A stretch of 64,000 bases of DNA from Plumapathes pennacea (taxonomy: Eukaryota > Cnidaria > Anthozoa > Antipatharia > Myriopathidae): contig OZ038473.1 in the NCBI GenBank assembly GCA_964036295.1, positions 1,371,501-1,435,500 on the forward strand, written 5' to 3'. The stretch's first letter is position 1. Each line of letters opens with the position of its first letter. A model generated the notes under the pieces. That model saw only the letters and a program-made list of their open reading frames with translations, was not told the origin of the DNA and searched no databases. Of the stretch, positions 31,973 through 42,244 are shown one piece after another. A program made the translations under genes and the position numbers.

Positions 31973-32874
31973 GTTAATTTTTGTATATTTTATAACCTGG
32001 AACAAGATACAATACAGCAATATTGCTGTCAATTTCACAAAATCTAGGTCGATAATTGAATTATATCTCAAAAATCTCTAAATGTGAAATTATCTAAAAA
32101 CGTAAAACAAAGCAACAAGAATTATTCATCTAAATGATCATCAGCATAGAGCTGTTTTCGGATGACAGTACAAATAACCAAGTGATTGCTTACATTGGTT
32201 TTGCATTTGCTACGCTTTCCATAAAAATGGTCAAAAACAAGTTCACTAAACAGCAACAATCTTGGTCAATCAAGAGCAAAAACATTGATTGCATTATTCT
32301 CCACACAAGAAAGCAATATTGTTTTCAGTCTTTTCACATTGCTGATTGGTTTCTTCTTCATCATCAGATAAGTAACAATATTATTCGCCGAAGTGGAGGT
32401 GTAGCGGTGGATATTTACCGAGCCGTTTCGGCGAGGTAAATATCCACCGCTATTCACCGACACTGAGGCGAATAATTGTTTTAGTATATACCACACAAGT
32501 TTAATAGCAAACTCCCAAATAGCATTTTTTTCTGACAAAAGTGGACAAAAATTGGGTTCGCGCGCCATTTTGTTTTACCGGAAGCCACCAGGAGGTGAAT
32601 AGTACTTGATATTCCGAGATTGCGGAGCCAATCAGAGTGCGCAAAAAGCACTATTCACTTGTGTGGTATATACTAATTCTGATTAGTTGAAAAACATGGT
32701 TAAGCCTCTGTGATCGGTAGGGTACTTGCTTTGGTTTTGGTTTTTTGACAGTCATCAAAAAATTATTAAACTGCTCCATAACAATTTGCAATAAATAAAT
32801 AAACCTGCATTTGCTGATACTGTATGAAATCCATGAATATATATTGATTGACTTGACTTTATTGGAGTTGGTAA
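31536..32874. other. Start of foreign block in copy 1, no assigned gene
   Basis: Holds a GC-richer stretch (31550-31830) with a start codon at 31766 opening MVAAIVSANRKGYSIDILR before a possible donor (GTATGA), which could be a displaced first exon of an unknown gene. It also has an AAT microsatellite (31928-31972) and a nested palindromic element (32380-32470). Confidence 0.4.
32380..32470. repeat. Palindromic element
   Basis: 'attattcgccgaagtg' on the left and 'tgaggcgaataatt' on the right, with arms 'gcggtggatatttacc' and 'ggtaaatatccaccgc' around a 20-bp centre. Outer words 'gtatataccacacaagt' (32487) and 'acttgtgtggtatatac' (32657) are also inverted, suggesting nesting in a larger element. 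Confidence 0.75.
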
Positions 32875-33798
32875 TCAGAAGTAGTTTTTATCTTCTGGTT
32901 GTTCAATTGACAGTGTAAATGCATTGTCTTTCCATTCTTGTACAAAGCTCCCTAAAAGGGGGATGACAGACATTTCATTAAGACACAAACATCAAATGTA
33001 AAAAAAAATGCATTTTTGGCAAATGAAACTGAAACTAAACTTTCTCATGCTAACAGTTAACTTCTAAAGTTTTCCTTATTATGTTACTGTACGTCAAACA
33101 ACTCTTTGTACATAACATTATTACTCACATTAGCTATGTTGTTTATGCAGAAATAGTATACATTGCAACCAAATATCAAAATCTATGGCTATGATTTGCA
33201 AAATATCAAAGAATTGCCTCCCTCTTGGTTTTTGAATTATTTTTACAATATTTATAACTTTTTCCCATGTTTTTTTTAATCTGTCTGTTTGTTGCTTCTC
33301 TATTATATATAAATAACTGAACTGTACAGTTTATGCAAAAGTGAATATTACAAACTAACAAAGTCTAATTTACCTGGAAACATGATCACAGTGCACAGTA
33401 TGACAATCCCAGCTAGTAGAATGCAGAGGGGTAAATATGCACTTGTCCACACACTTCCAAGCTTGGCCCTATAATGTCCGACTTAAAATAGATGCCTTTT
33501 GTACTTGCTCTTCACCAAGAAGTACTGGAAGGTGAGCCAGCCTCGTTCCACCTCAAAAGCCCAGTGCAAATCCTGGGATCTGCCTTTCAACAACAACAAC
33601 AACAACAAAGAAAAAAAAAAACAAACAAACAAAACAAAAACAAAAACAAAATACATTAACACTAATAAAAACCTGAAGAACTCACTTAAACTTTCAAAAA
33701 TGAGATTTGGTACATATGGACTGATCACTGAATATTTGCAATTAATTTTTTTTTCTACCAGATGTGATCTTGTAGTTAATTTTGTTTCAACTATACAT

Positions 33799-34210
33799 AT
33801 CACCCACCTGATACAAAACTCCAGGAAAGTAGGAAGTCACTGCAGCCTTGTGCTCAGGAAATTACTGTTTGAAAAACTTTGAAGTCTGTGGAATAAAATA
33901 ATGGACTAGTCAAGTAGGACATCACTGCAGCCTTGTCAAATAAATTATGCTAAGTAAACAACTGTTTAAACACTCTGAAGTCTGTGGAATAACATAGTAG
34001 ACTAAGTCAAGTGAATTTTTGTGAGGTACGTCTTGGTATATAACAAACTATGTACAACTTCAAAATTTGGCACATGAGATATTTTCATGATTAACATCAC
34101 CCACCTGATACAAAACTCCAGGAAAGTAGGAAGTCACTGCAGCCTTGTGCTCAGGAAATTACTGCTTGAAAAACTCTGAAGGCTGTGGAATAAAATAATG
34201 GACTAGTCAA
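33799..34210. repeat. ~296-bp tandem duplication with an exon-like segment
   Basis: The stretch from 'cacccacctgatacaaaactcc' -like to 'aataatggactagtcaagt' occurs at 33801-33915 and 34098-34209, with a degenerate partial copy between (33915-34015). Each full copy contains the same 45-nt exon candidate. Confidence 0.85.
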
Positions 34211-34384
34211 GTGGATTTTATGGATACACTGTTATTCAAACTATGTGGGGTACGTGCAAAGACCTCAACAGAAATTTAAGAGCCCCATGGGTACCACCCT
34301 TCTCAGCATGCATTAACAATCTATCAAATCTATCAGAGATCCATTACAGCCCTCAGCAAACAGGCCTACCAGCTCTGAAAGTGA

Positions 34385-34705
34385 CTTAGTTCACAACTCA
34401 ACCCCCCCGATTTTTTCTTTTTTATTCACTGGGGGGAGGGGGTACTCCTCAAAATTTTGGGTGGGGGTGTGCCACCTGGGACTGAAAACCCTTACCCTAT
34501 TTCAGATCATAATTTGTAATTTTTGACCATATTTCAGACCAAAAAATGCAATTTTCAGCCCTATTTCAGACCAAATAACAAGTCTCCAACCTATTCCAGA
34601 CTAAAGGTTAAAATTGATACTCTATTTCAGACTAAAATGCTGAAAATGATACCCTTTGGGGTGGCACATACCTATATGGGAGTATCACCTCCCCCCCCCC
34701 CCCCC
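34385..34705. repeat. Dispersed 'ccctatttcagacc' repeat, copy 1
   Basis: G-run, then 'ttttgggtgggggtgtgccac', then 4-5 degenerate ~30-bp units with 'ccctatttcagaccaaaa', then 'ggcacatacctatatgggagt' -like words and a C-run. A second copy with more internal units is at 36595-37075. Non-coding. Confidence 0.8.
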
Positions 34706-34909
34706 TCTCACCCTTGGGCCATGCCCAATATTCCGCCTGGCCCCCGAAGCATGCTGAAGATGCGAATTTTGGGTGACAGTAGTTTGAAATTTAGACTTAC
34801 CTTCCTTCCACAAGTTCCTTTCTTTACTTCAACCATCATCTGAAGGGCAAGGCCAACACAGCTTTCAACAGCGTCTCTGTTTAAATAGAAATTCTCTCTT
34901 TTGGGAACT

Positions 34910-35335
34910 TGTCCCTTATTTATTCCTTCAATTTATTGAATTTAGTAATTCATTTATTCATTATATGAATAATTAATCAATTTATTTAATAAATTCATTT
35001 ATTCATTATATGAATAATTAATCAATTCATTTAATCAATTCATTTATTCATTATTTGAATAAATGAATAATTAAATATATGCATGCATGAATGAATAAAT
35101 CAATTCTGACTGGCCCAATGGAATTATGGGTGTATGGTAATTTGAAATTTGGATTTGAATAAATCAATTCATTCACTTATACATTATTTAATTATTCATT
35201 TTTTCTTTTGTTTATTTTATCGTTTATTCTTTTGTTCATTTCTTTATTTGTTATTCTTTATTCCTTTATTCATACATTAAAGAATAAAATAAATAAATAA
35301 AATAAAATAAATAAAATAAAATAAATAAATTTTAA
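34910..35335. repeat. AT-rich low-complexity region
   Basis: Repeated 'attcatttattcatta', 'aataaat' and inverse words. No coding signal. Confidence 0.85.
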
Positions 35336-35727
35336 TCATTGGGTGTGTTGGGTTAGGTTATGGCGCCATGGTTAGGGTCAAGTAGTGTTAGGGTCAGCGT
35401 TACGGTTACTTAGGGTTATGGTTATGGGTTATGGGTTAGGAATGGGGCATCCTGTCGGGGGAGGGGGCCTGGGATGGTGGAAGTACACCAAGGGAGGTGA
35501 CGGTTGCACAACCACATTCACGGTCATCCCAGGCCCCCTCTCCCACCCCTCCCCTCAAATCCCATCCCTCCCAAATCACCTGTACAATCCAGTCCCTATC
35601 CACCTACCCTCCGACCAACAGCCAACCCCACTGAAGGAGGAAGAATGCAGATGAATATCAGCGAGGAGATAGACAGGAGGAGAGTCAAAACAGGGCCCTG
35701 AGGGGGCCGTGGGTGCATTGCCTCCCC

Positions 35728-36108
35728 TCTGATGAGTTGTAGGAGTAAGATGAGAAAGTTAGGGCTAGAATGGGGAGAATTGGCCAAAGCAGTGGTACGC
35801 ATAACAACCCTCTCGACAAGTTAAATGGGTGGACCACCCCTCGGCGACGAGATCTGGAGCTGCAAGTAGTCCTTTGTAGAGGATGGCACCCTCCATCCGG
35901 AGTACATGCAAATGCGACTTGGCGGCAGAGACCCTCCCGTACAGAGGTGCCATCAATGTCGTTCAGGTCTATGTTGCCTGTAAGCCGACCAGTCTCGAGT
36001 CACCTGCCCATTCTTCTCATTTTGAGGATTGAAATGCGTACCACTGCTTTGGCCAATTCTCCCCATTCTAGTCCTAACTCTCCCACCTAACTCCTACAAC
36101 TCACCAGA
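35728..36108. repeat. Inverted repeat with ~80-bp arms
   Basis: 'gagttgtaggagt..gagaaagttaggg' to 'ggccaaagcagtggtacgca' at 35728-35800 reappears inverted at 36030-36105. The spacer of ~230 bp has no recognised gene. Probably the ends of a non-autonomous DNA element. Confidence 0.7.
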
Positions 36109-36278
36109 GGGAAAACAATGCGCCCACGGTCTCCTTAGAGTCCCGTTTCGAACCTCTTCCTGCCTACCCCTTCGCTAACATTCACCTGCACCCTTCCTCC
36201 TTCAGCGGAGTTGAATGATGGTCATCATCAGGTTGGTGGGAAGGCACACAATGATCATACAGGGGACGAGGGACTTGA

Positions 36279-36469
36279 GGGGACATAGAAAATGAAGAAT
36301 ATTGGAGTCTGCAGGACGTCAGCCCAGAAGAATCTGTCCACAACAGTCTACAGGAAGTCAGCCCAGAAGAGTCTGTCTGCAACAGTATGGAGGAAGTCAG
36401 CCTGGAACACTCTGCAGCAGCTGGCTCAGGAGAACATCAGACTATAGTAGGGAGAACAGGAAACACGAG
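36279..36469 (+). CDS. Possible exon with 13-residue repeats (unrecognised)
   Basis: An open segment after an in-frame stop at 36276 encodes three 13-residue units (SLQDVSPEESVHN, SLQEVSPEESVCN, SMEEVSLEHSAAA) and ends at a good donor (CACGAG/GTAAGA). Synonymous-looking differences between units (gac/gaa, gtc kept) hint at coding, but no acceptor or start was settled. It may belong to a transposon-borne or displaced gene. Confidence 0.25.
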
Positions 36470-36594
36470 GTAAGAAAACAGTGTAAAATAATATTGTAAT
36501 GGATGAAAATTGAGCATGGGTACTTATGAAAATAGTATATAATAGGGGATAATTACATTACATATTTTTTTTGTTCATGACAGTGCTACTGTGG

Positions 36595-37075
36595 CCCAGG
36601 GGGGGGGGGGGGGGGGCACTCATTATAATTTTGGGTGGGGGTGTGCCACTTGGTCCTGAAAACCCTTACCCCATATTTCAGACCAAAATACCTGATTTTC
36701 TATACCCTATTTCAGGCCTGACTCCAAAAATGTATACCCTATTTCAGACCTGACTCCAAAATGTATATCCTATTTCAGACCTTTGTTTAGAATTTTTTTT
36801 GTTCTTTTGCATTGATTTCTTCCCTGTGTTTTCTTCCATTTGCTGTGCAATGTCTGCAGCGACATATTTCTGTTAAAATCATACCTATCCCAGATCAAAA
36901 AGACAAAATCGATACCCTATTTCAGACCAAAAAGACAAAATCGATACCCTATTTCAGACCAAAAAGGCAAAATCGATACCCTATTTCAGACTAAAAATGC
37001 TTGAAAACGATACCGTTTGGGGCGGCACATACATATATGGCTTTTTATGGGAGTAACCCCCCCTCCCTCCCGGGT
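36595..37075. repeat. Dispersed 'ccctatttcagacc' repeat, copy 2
   Basis: Starts with an 18-G run (36600-36617), then the same consensus as 34385-34705 with about nine internal ~28-bp units, ending with a C-rich stretch at 37055-37075. Confidence 0.8.
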
Positions 37076-37987
37076 ACTGTGGCCTCGTTTTTGAAATACA
37101 TTGTCCGTTTATTATGACTCAAAATAAATGTATTATAAAATGTAACTCTAAATGTAATGGTATGTTTGCTGTAATTCGTTTCTCAGATATAAGTTTTATC
37201 TCGTCGTTCCGAAGGAAGGAACGGAAGTGAAAACACGGCAGAAGAAGAAAAAAATAACATCTATGTGACTAGGAGAACAAGAAAACAAGAAAACTGGGGG
37301 AAAAATATTTATAGAAGATTGAGGATACGAAGGGAAAAACGAAATGATGCAAACTACTGCTACAAAGCGACCATAAAACAGGGAAGTTGTGCCGCCAGAA
37401 AAGTATGTAAAAAGTATTGTGAAAGGCAAAAGGAAACAAAATATATGGGGAAAATAAGCTAGACCAGTACATAGAAAAACTAAAAACGAAGGGACACGAG
37501 TGTGCGACAAGGTAGAAACGAAGGCCAAACAAATTAACACGAGGTGGAGGTGACAAATGCGTTTTGCATAAGTTACACGAGAAGGAAACTTGAGCGCACA
37601 CATGGACTGAGAAGGCGAGTTGGTTACGGGGAGAAACAACAAACAACAACGACAGAATCTAAAACTAACTTACCTGTGAAAGGGGGCTTCGTGTAGGCGT
37701 AGAGCCGGACCGGACGCTTTGGACCGCTTCAGCCGACCTTCAGTTGCGAGCGAGGTGGATGTCCTAATCGGGGGGAGTCCGGAGAGCAGAGGCGTTTGGG
37801 ACTCTGGAGGTTTCTTTTCTGCTGGAAATCATTCCCAACTTGGGGAACCTTGAAAATCTTGTGAAGCAACAGCGAACTCCCGCTCCTCCATTCAAGATGG
37901 ACGTTTCTTCAGCGAAGTCGTGAAAATTCCCGCCAATCATTACCCATGATGCCGTGTTCGGCCTCGTCAGGAGAACGAGGCGAAACT

Positions 37988-38042
37988 CGCAACCTCGTTC
38001 CCAGGATAGCTTCTGCCGCGGATGGCCCTGGGAACGAGGTTG
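37988..38042. mobile_element. Shortened copy of the CAACCTCGTTCCCAGG hairpin element
   Basis: Same ends as 5720-5786, with about 12 bp missing from the left arm. Confidence 0.8.
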
Positions 38043-38378
38043 GCGACACTCGCCAGATCAACCAGATACAATTGCTGCGGCCAGAGGTTGTAGTTGTACC
38101 CAGTCTTCCAAATCTCTAAGGTTGCTGGTCCCCATTCTCCCAATGCTGTAACTTAGTTGTACCCAGTCCCCCAGATGCCTGAGGTTGTTTTTGTGTTTCT
38201 TAGTGGCAGAAATCTCTCTCTCACACCAGAGCTTATCAAAGTAAACAGAATAATACATGGACGCTTGGAGATATGAAATTGATCTTCTTGTATTGAGATG
38301 AACACTCAAAGATAAATTCATATCTCTGCATGCCCATGTATTACTCTTGATATTTCATTGCACACTTTTCCACCATAC

Positions 38379-38695
38379 CTGTGTAAACATTTATGTCAAC
38401 TCTCAAACAATTTCTGCTGCCTCCTGAGTAATAAGCTTCCACGACAACCTAAGAAAATAAAATAAATTGTTTGCACTCAGTTAGAGAATAATTATGTAAA
38501 AAAACTACCAGCCATCATTATTTAATACCTTGGCTTTTCACTATAATTAAATGATGACACAGTATCACATTCAAGTTTTTGTAAAATACATGTCAGACTT
38601 TTTATCTGACAGACACAAACCTTTAGAATTTTATGATGCTGTACACAGCCAGAAAATACTTCTGTTACAAACAACTCATCGCTCTCACCGAGATC
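38379..38695 (-). pseudogene. CFAP99-like gene fragment (two exons)
   Basis: Two minus-strand exons with good splice sites, 38695-38621 and 38448-38379, join in phase to give DLGESDELFVTEVFSGCVQ...KILK then VVVEAYYSGGSRNCLRVDINVYT. The spaced pattern FV.EV.SGCV...K.L.VVV.A.Y......CL..D.N.. matches my recollection of the N-terminal part of cilia- and flagella-associated protein 99. No start exon was found to the right and no further CFAP99 exons to the left, so within this window it looks like a captured fragment. Either the rest is missing or I failed to recognise it. Confidence 0.5.
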
Positions 38696-39620
38696 CTGCA
38701 AACCAATTAAAATTAGAGATAATTTTAATAATGGAGACATCCTTTTAAGGCCATGTCACACAAAGCAATTTTCCCTGCAACTTGTCTTGCAAAGCTGACA
38801 ATATAATCAGACTGCAGGAGGGGGTAACCATCCTTACGTGGGAATTCACTTCCCGAAGTTTCCAGGCAGCCAGCTGATTGCATCTGCATCAGGAAGCAAA
38901 TATAACCAGATACAGCAGTTAACTAGAGTGCAACTTGACCCAATGATGGCTTTGCAACCAAATTCTGGCCTTGTTGTACTTAAACGTCACATTCGCGATC
39001 GAGCGCTGTTTGACAGCAATCGCTTCTCTGATTTTTAAACGAAGGAAGGATCCTTCCTGTTGGTACATTATGTCTTCAGGTAACTTTGAAGCAAATTTCT
39101 GTCAGCTACAGAACCAGCTGAGAGCGACGAAGCCTTTAGATATTTCTACATGTGCCATACTTCGGCCCGGCTGTCGGCCTGTCGGGTCGGTTAATTGTGT
39201 TATGGTCCCGGTTTTGGTGGTATTAAATTGTTTTCTGTGCTTGTATTTATGCCATGTGTGCAAATTGTGTGTAACATTCTTCGCGGGTACAAATTGAACA
39301 TGTAAACATGACCAGGCTGAATGTATATCTGCATGCAGTATCGATAAAATCAGTATATCCATCAATCGATCAATAAAATCCGTCGCCTTGGCCGCAGCGC
39401 AACGGAAACATCCTACTTCTACAATCTGACTTCTAAAACATGATGCCGTTTTTCTTCAATAATGTAGGGGTCTTTTTATTCACTTTCAAGCCCTTTTCAC
39501 AACAATAACAGTTGCGTAAAGCCAAAATGAAATACACAGAAGACAGCCATCTTGGATTTACCGACATCGTCCGATTCTCGGTCCTGAGGCGATCGGGTCT
39601 AAACTCGTTTTCAGTCACTT

Positions 39621-39709
39621 TTTTGGTCTCTGAATCCAACTTAAATGCAGAAAGTAGGATCTTGAGGTAGTAACTGATAGTAATCTGCCCTTTGAATTTG
39701 AAAATAAGT
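39621..39709. repeat. Detached piece of the 170-bp array
   Basis: Matches the middle of the 30517-31535 unit, from 'tttggtctctgaatcc' to 'tttgaatttgaaaataag'. It is followed at 39714-39772 by a copy of the sequence at 28258-28315 from the PANK promoter. Confidence 0.9.
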
Positions 39710-39855
39710 ATAAAAAGCAAACAACTTCACAAGTTCACTAAACTCTGACATTATCAAGAACTATATGATAGAAGTAATACGCAGGTTGAATCGCTTACTG
39801 GACATTGAGTATGAAACGAAGAACGTTTCGGCCATAACCCATGGCCTTCTTCAGC

Positions 39856-40560
39856 TTACTGGTAGTCAGGTGACCCTACTGGGTCACGTGACAAACGCCA
39901 AGGAAAGTGCTTCAGGACCCGGTCCCACGTTCCTGGCAGTTTGAACCGAAGCCCCCCCTTGCGGTTGAGCGACGGGTGTTCGATTCTCTCCCACACGGCC
40001 TCTTTAATGCCTCTCCTGACCCAGTCCTCCTCCCGATCCAAAATCACAACGTCCCTATTGTGAAAGGAGTGTGCGGTCTCCCTGTAATGCAAGAAGACCG
40101 CAGAGGTCTGGGCCTCGTTGGAACTTTTGTGGCGGTGTTGCTCCAGTAGGGCGTGGAGGGACTGTTTGGTCTCCCCTACGTAGGTGGCCAGGCATCCCTC
40201 GGCCCCGCAGGGGATACCATACACCAGGTTGGAAATTTCCTCTCGCGGCATCTTATCTTTGACCTTGACAAGCTTGGATCTTAATGTGTCGGTGGGCTTG
40301 AACACAGTCGAGATGTTGCATGACTTGAGCGCAACCTTGATTCTCTCCGACACTCCGGCTACATAAGGGATCCTAGCCTGGGCCTTCGCTGTCCTACCAT
40401 TGTTCTGCCTGCCATCCGTCTCTGGTTTCTTCCCTTTCCTTGCCGCTTTGCGAAACGCCCATTCAGGATATCCACACCCTTGCAACGCTGTCTTGATGTG
40501 ATCGCGTTCTTTGGTAAGCTTGTCTGGGTCATTAATGATGGATTCTGCTCGGTGGTTCAA
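39856..40560 (-). CDS. Penelope-like element, GIY-YIG endonuclease part (frame 2)
   Basis: Continues the reverse transcriptase after a frameshift. It has the connector (HRAESIINDPDKLTKERDHI...GYPEWAF), then NLVYGIPCGAEGCLATYVGET: the YGI and YVG halves of GIY-YIG with the CxxxxxC pair found in Penelope-like enzymes, followed by LLEQHRH. The position that usually holds the catalytic Arg (pattern H-A-R-L-E-x-H) is Leu here, so cleavage activity is probably lost. C-terminal WERIEHPSLNRKGGLRFKLPGTWD is typical. It is not an independent gene. Confidence 0.8.
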   Translation of the reverse strand: MNHRAESIINDPDKLTKERDHIKTALQGCGYPEWAFRKAARKGKKPETDGRQNNGRTAKAQARIPYVAGVSERIKVALKSCNISTVFKPTDTLRSKLVKVKDKMPREEISNLVYGIPCGAEGCLATYVGETKQSLHALLEQHRHKSSNEAQTSAVFLHYRETAHSFHNRDVVILDREEDWVRRGIKEAVWERIEHPSLNRKGGLRFKLPGTWDRVLKHFPWRLSRDPVGSPDYQ

Positions 40561-42244
40561 GGTACGGATAACTCCAAGTTTGTGTATCGGGGGGGGGGGG
40601 GGGGGGGTGGTTTGAATTGAAATTCAAGTAGTGGTCAGTGTGGGTTGGTTTTCTGTAAATTCCAGTGGCCAGGGTTCCATCTTCGTTGATCGACACGAGA
40701 CAATCCAGGAACGCAATTTTGCCATCCACACACTGCTCCTGGGTAAACTTGATGTTTGAGTCCCTGCTGTTGATGAATTCGAAGAAATCCCGCCCTTCGG
40801 TGATCTTTAATATCACAAAGGTGTCATCCACATATCGTAGCCATAGCCTAGGTTTGGTTCCCTGGTATTCCTGCATAATACGTCTCTCTAATGATTCCAT
40901 GTAGAGGTTGGCGACGATTGGTGATAGTGGCGAGCCCATGGCGCAGCCTGCAATCTGCTTGTAGAAGTTTCCCCCATATGAGAAATACGTAGTATTCAAA
41001 CAGAGATCTGTTATGCTAACAAGTTGGTCCACACTTAAATTTGTGCGCTCGCTCAGGGTGGAATCAGCGGTAAGTTTGTCTCGTATCACTTTCAGTGCCG
41101 CTTCAGATGGGATGCTTGTAAATAGAGCCGTAACGTCATAGGAAGTTATTGTTTCTGTGCTTTGCAGTTGGACGTCCTTGATCTTATCCACGAATTCCTT
41201 GGTGTTTCGCACATGATGGGGAGACTGTCCGACCAGGGGGCGAAGAATGCGGGCGGCGAACTTGGCCAAATTGTATGTTACCGAACCAATACAACTCACG
41301 ATCGGTCTGACCGGAATTGGTTCCGGTTTATGGATCTTGGGTAAACCGTAGAAAGCTGGAATAGTAGGTTCGGATGGCGGGTCTAGCTTTCTTTTCAGAT
41401 CAGCCTTGATGGTTTTGCTCGAGAACAAGTCCTCTATCAGCTTTGTTGTTTTCTTTCGGAAACCACTGGTGGGATTGTAGCCTATTCGCTTATAGGTTGA
41501 CTCGTCGTTTAGCAAATCTTTACACTTCTCATCGTAGTCGCTTTTGTTCAAAACCACAACCACCTTCCCTTTGTCCGCTGGGACAATAGCGATAGTGTCA
41601 TCCTTTGTTAGGTCACGCAGGGCTTTCTTTTCCTCCTTGTTGATATTAGAGATGGATGGTTTGTTGTTGCCAAGAATGCTGCATATTTTACTTCGAAGGG
41701 TTTCAGGGTCGCCTTGATTTAATTTCGCATCCGCGATCGCTTTTTCCGTGGAGGTTATTATTTCTACCGTTGGTAACCTGTCCTGAGACACAGCAAAATT
41801 AAATCCCTTGGAGAGTAATGATACTTCGCTTTCCGATAACTGACGATCGGATAGATTCTTGACCCATTTGCTCTTATCTTGCGGAGATGCCAATCTTGTA
41901 CTCACATTCCGTCCCTCCGGACATGTGGAGCCCGCACTTTCTTGTTGAAGCGAAGTGAACTTCTCTTGGTGCTTCGCTTTGGTTCTTTCATGTTGGCATA
42001 GCTGGGCCGTCTCAGTGAAGTCCTTGACTTTGCTGAATACCTCCTCCTGTAGCTCTTCTGAGAGCTCATTTGTTATTTCTTGTTGTTTCCGTTTTAGATG
42101 GTCAATCGTTGCGTTCACCTGTCGTACTCTTTCGTTCAACAATTTTCTTTCCGCGTTTCTAAGAATGTTATCCGCCCGATGTCCAGTGACGTTGCTGTTC
42201 AACCGAACACTCCGTGGGATCAGTCGTTGGTGTAAGCACCGCAA
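40532..42244 (-). CDS. Penelope-like element, reverse transcriptase (frame 1)
   Basis: About 550 residues are plausible before the frame fails. An N-terminal coiled, charged region is followed by conserved blocks: IVPADKGKVVVVLNKSDY, FYGLPKIHKP, RPIVSCIGSVTYNLAKF, ITSYDVTALFTSIP, GCAMGSPLSPIVANLYME, and the catalytic RYVDDTFVI. The frame is lost at a long C run (plus-strand G run at about 40591-40608), giving PPPPPPDTQTW where the family continues into H-K-L-G. The shift could be a real mutation or a homopolymer sequencing error. Confidence 0.88.
   Translation of the reverse strand: MRCLHQRLIPRSVRLNSNVTGHRADNILRNAERKLLNERVRQVNATIDHLKRKQQEITNELSEELQEEVFSKVKDFTETAQLCQHERTKAKHQEKFTSLQQESAGSTCPEGRNVSTRLASPQDKSKWVKNLSDRQLSESEVSLLSKGFNFAVSQDRLPTVEIITSTEKAIADAKLNQGDPETLRSKICSILGNNKPSISNINKEEKKALRDLTKDDTIAIVPADKGKVVVVLNKSDYDEKCKDLLNDESTYKRIGYNPTSGFRKKTTKLIEDLFSSKTIKADLKRKLDPPSEPTIPAFYGLPKIHKPEPIPVRPIVSCIGSVTYNLAKFAARILRPLVGQSPHHVRNTKEFVDKIKDVQLQSTETITSYDVTALFTSIPSEAALKVIRDKLTADSTLSERTNLSVDQLVSITDLCLNTTYFSYGGNFYKQIAGCAMGSPLSPIVANLYMESLERRIMQEYQGTKPRLWLRYVDDTFVILKITEGRDFFEFINSRDSNIKFTQEQCVDGKIAFLDCLVSINEDGTLATGIYRKPTHTDHYLNFNSNHPPPPPPDTQTWSYPYLEPPSRIHH

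Larger units (their letters stand above)
32875..37832 (-). pseudogene. Exon-like pieces of an unrecognised membrane-anchored protein
   Basis: A chain of minus-strand exon candidates with good splice sites. A 5' piece ends at donor 37674 (37832-37674, starting MISSRKETSRVPNASALRTPP but shifted out of frame at a C6 run). Next is 34876-34801 (DAVESCVGLALQMMVEVKKG). A 45-nt exon follows, present twice (34149-34105 and 33852-33808). Then come 33481-33374, whose best frame is a hydrophobic span (AYLPLCILLAGIVILCTVIM), and 32951-32875 (SFVQEWKDNAFTLSIEQPED..., stop). A poly(A) signal follows at 32863-32858. The last two exons join in phase, as do the first pair downstream of the frameshift, but the 45-nt exon does not join the span exon in the hydrophobic frame. 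It may be a decayed gene copy or I may have missed an exon. I do not recognise the family. Confidence 0.35.

Noticed and set aside
35340..35445. Interstitial telomere-like GGGTTA stretch
   Set aside because: Only scattered GGTTAGGG/GGGTTATG words with no regular 6-bp period.
37196..37649. Minus-strand open frames rich in Phe and Leu
   Set aside because: Antisense of an A-rich, low-complexity stretch; two overlapping frames are both open and neither has family features.
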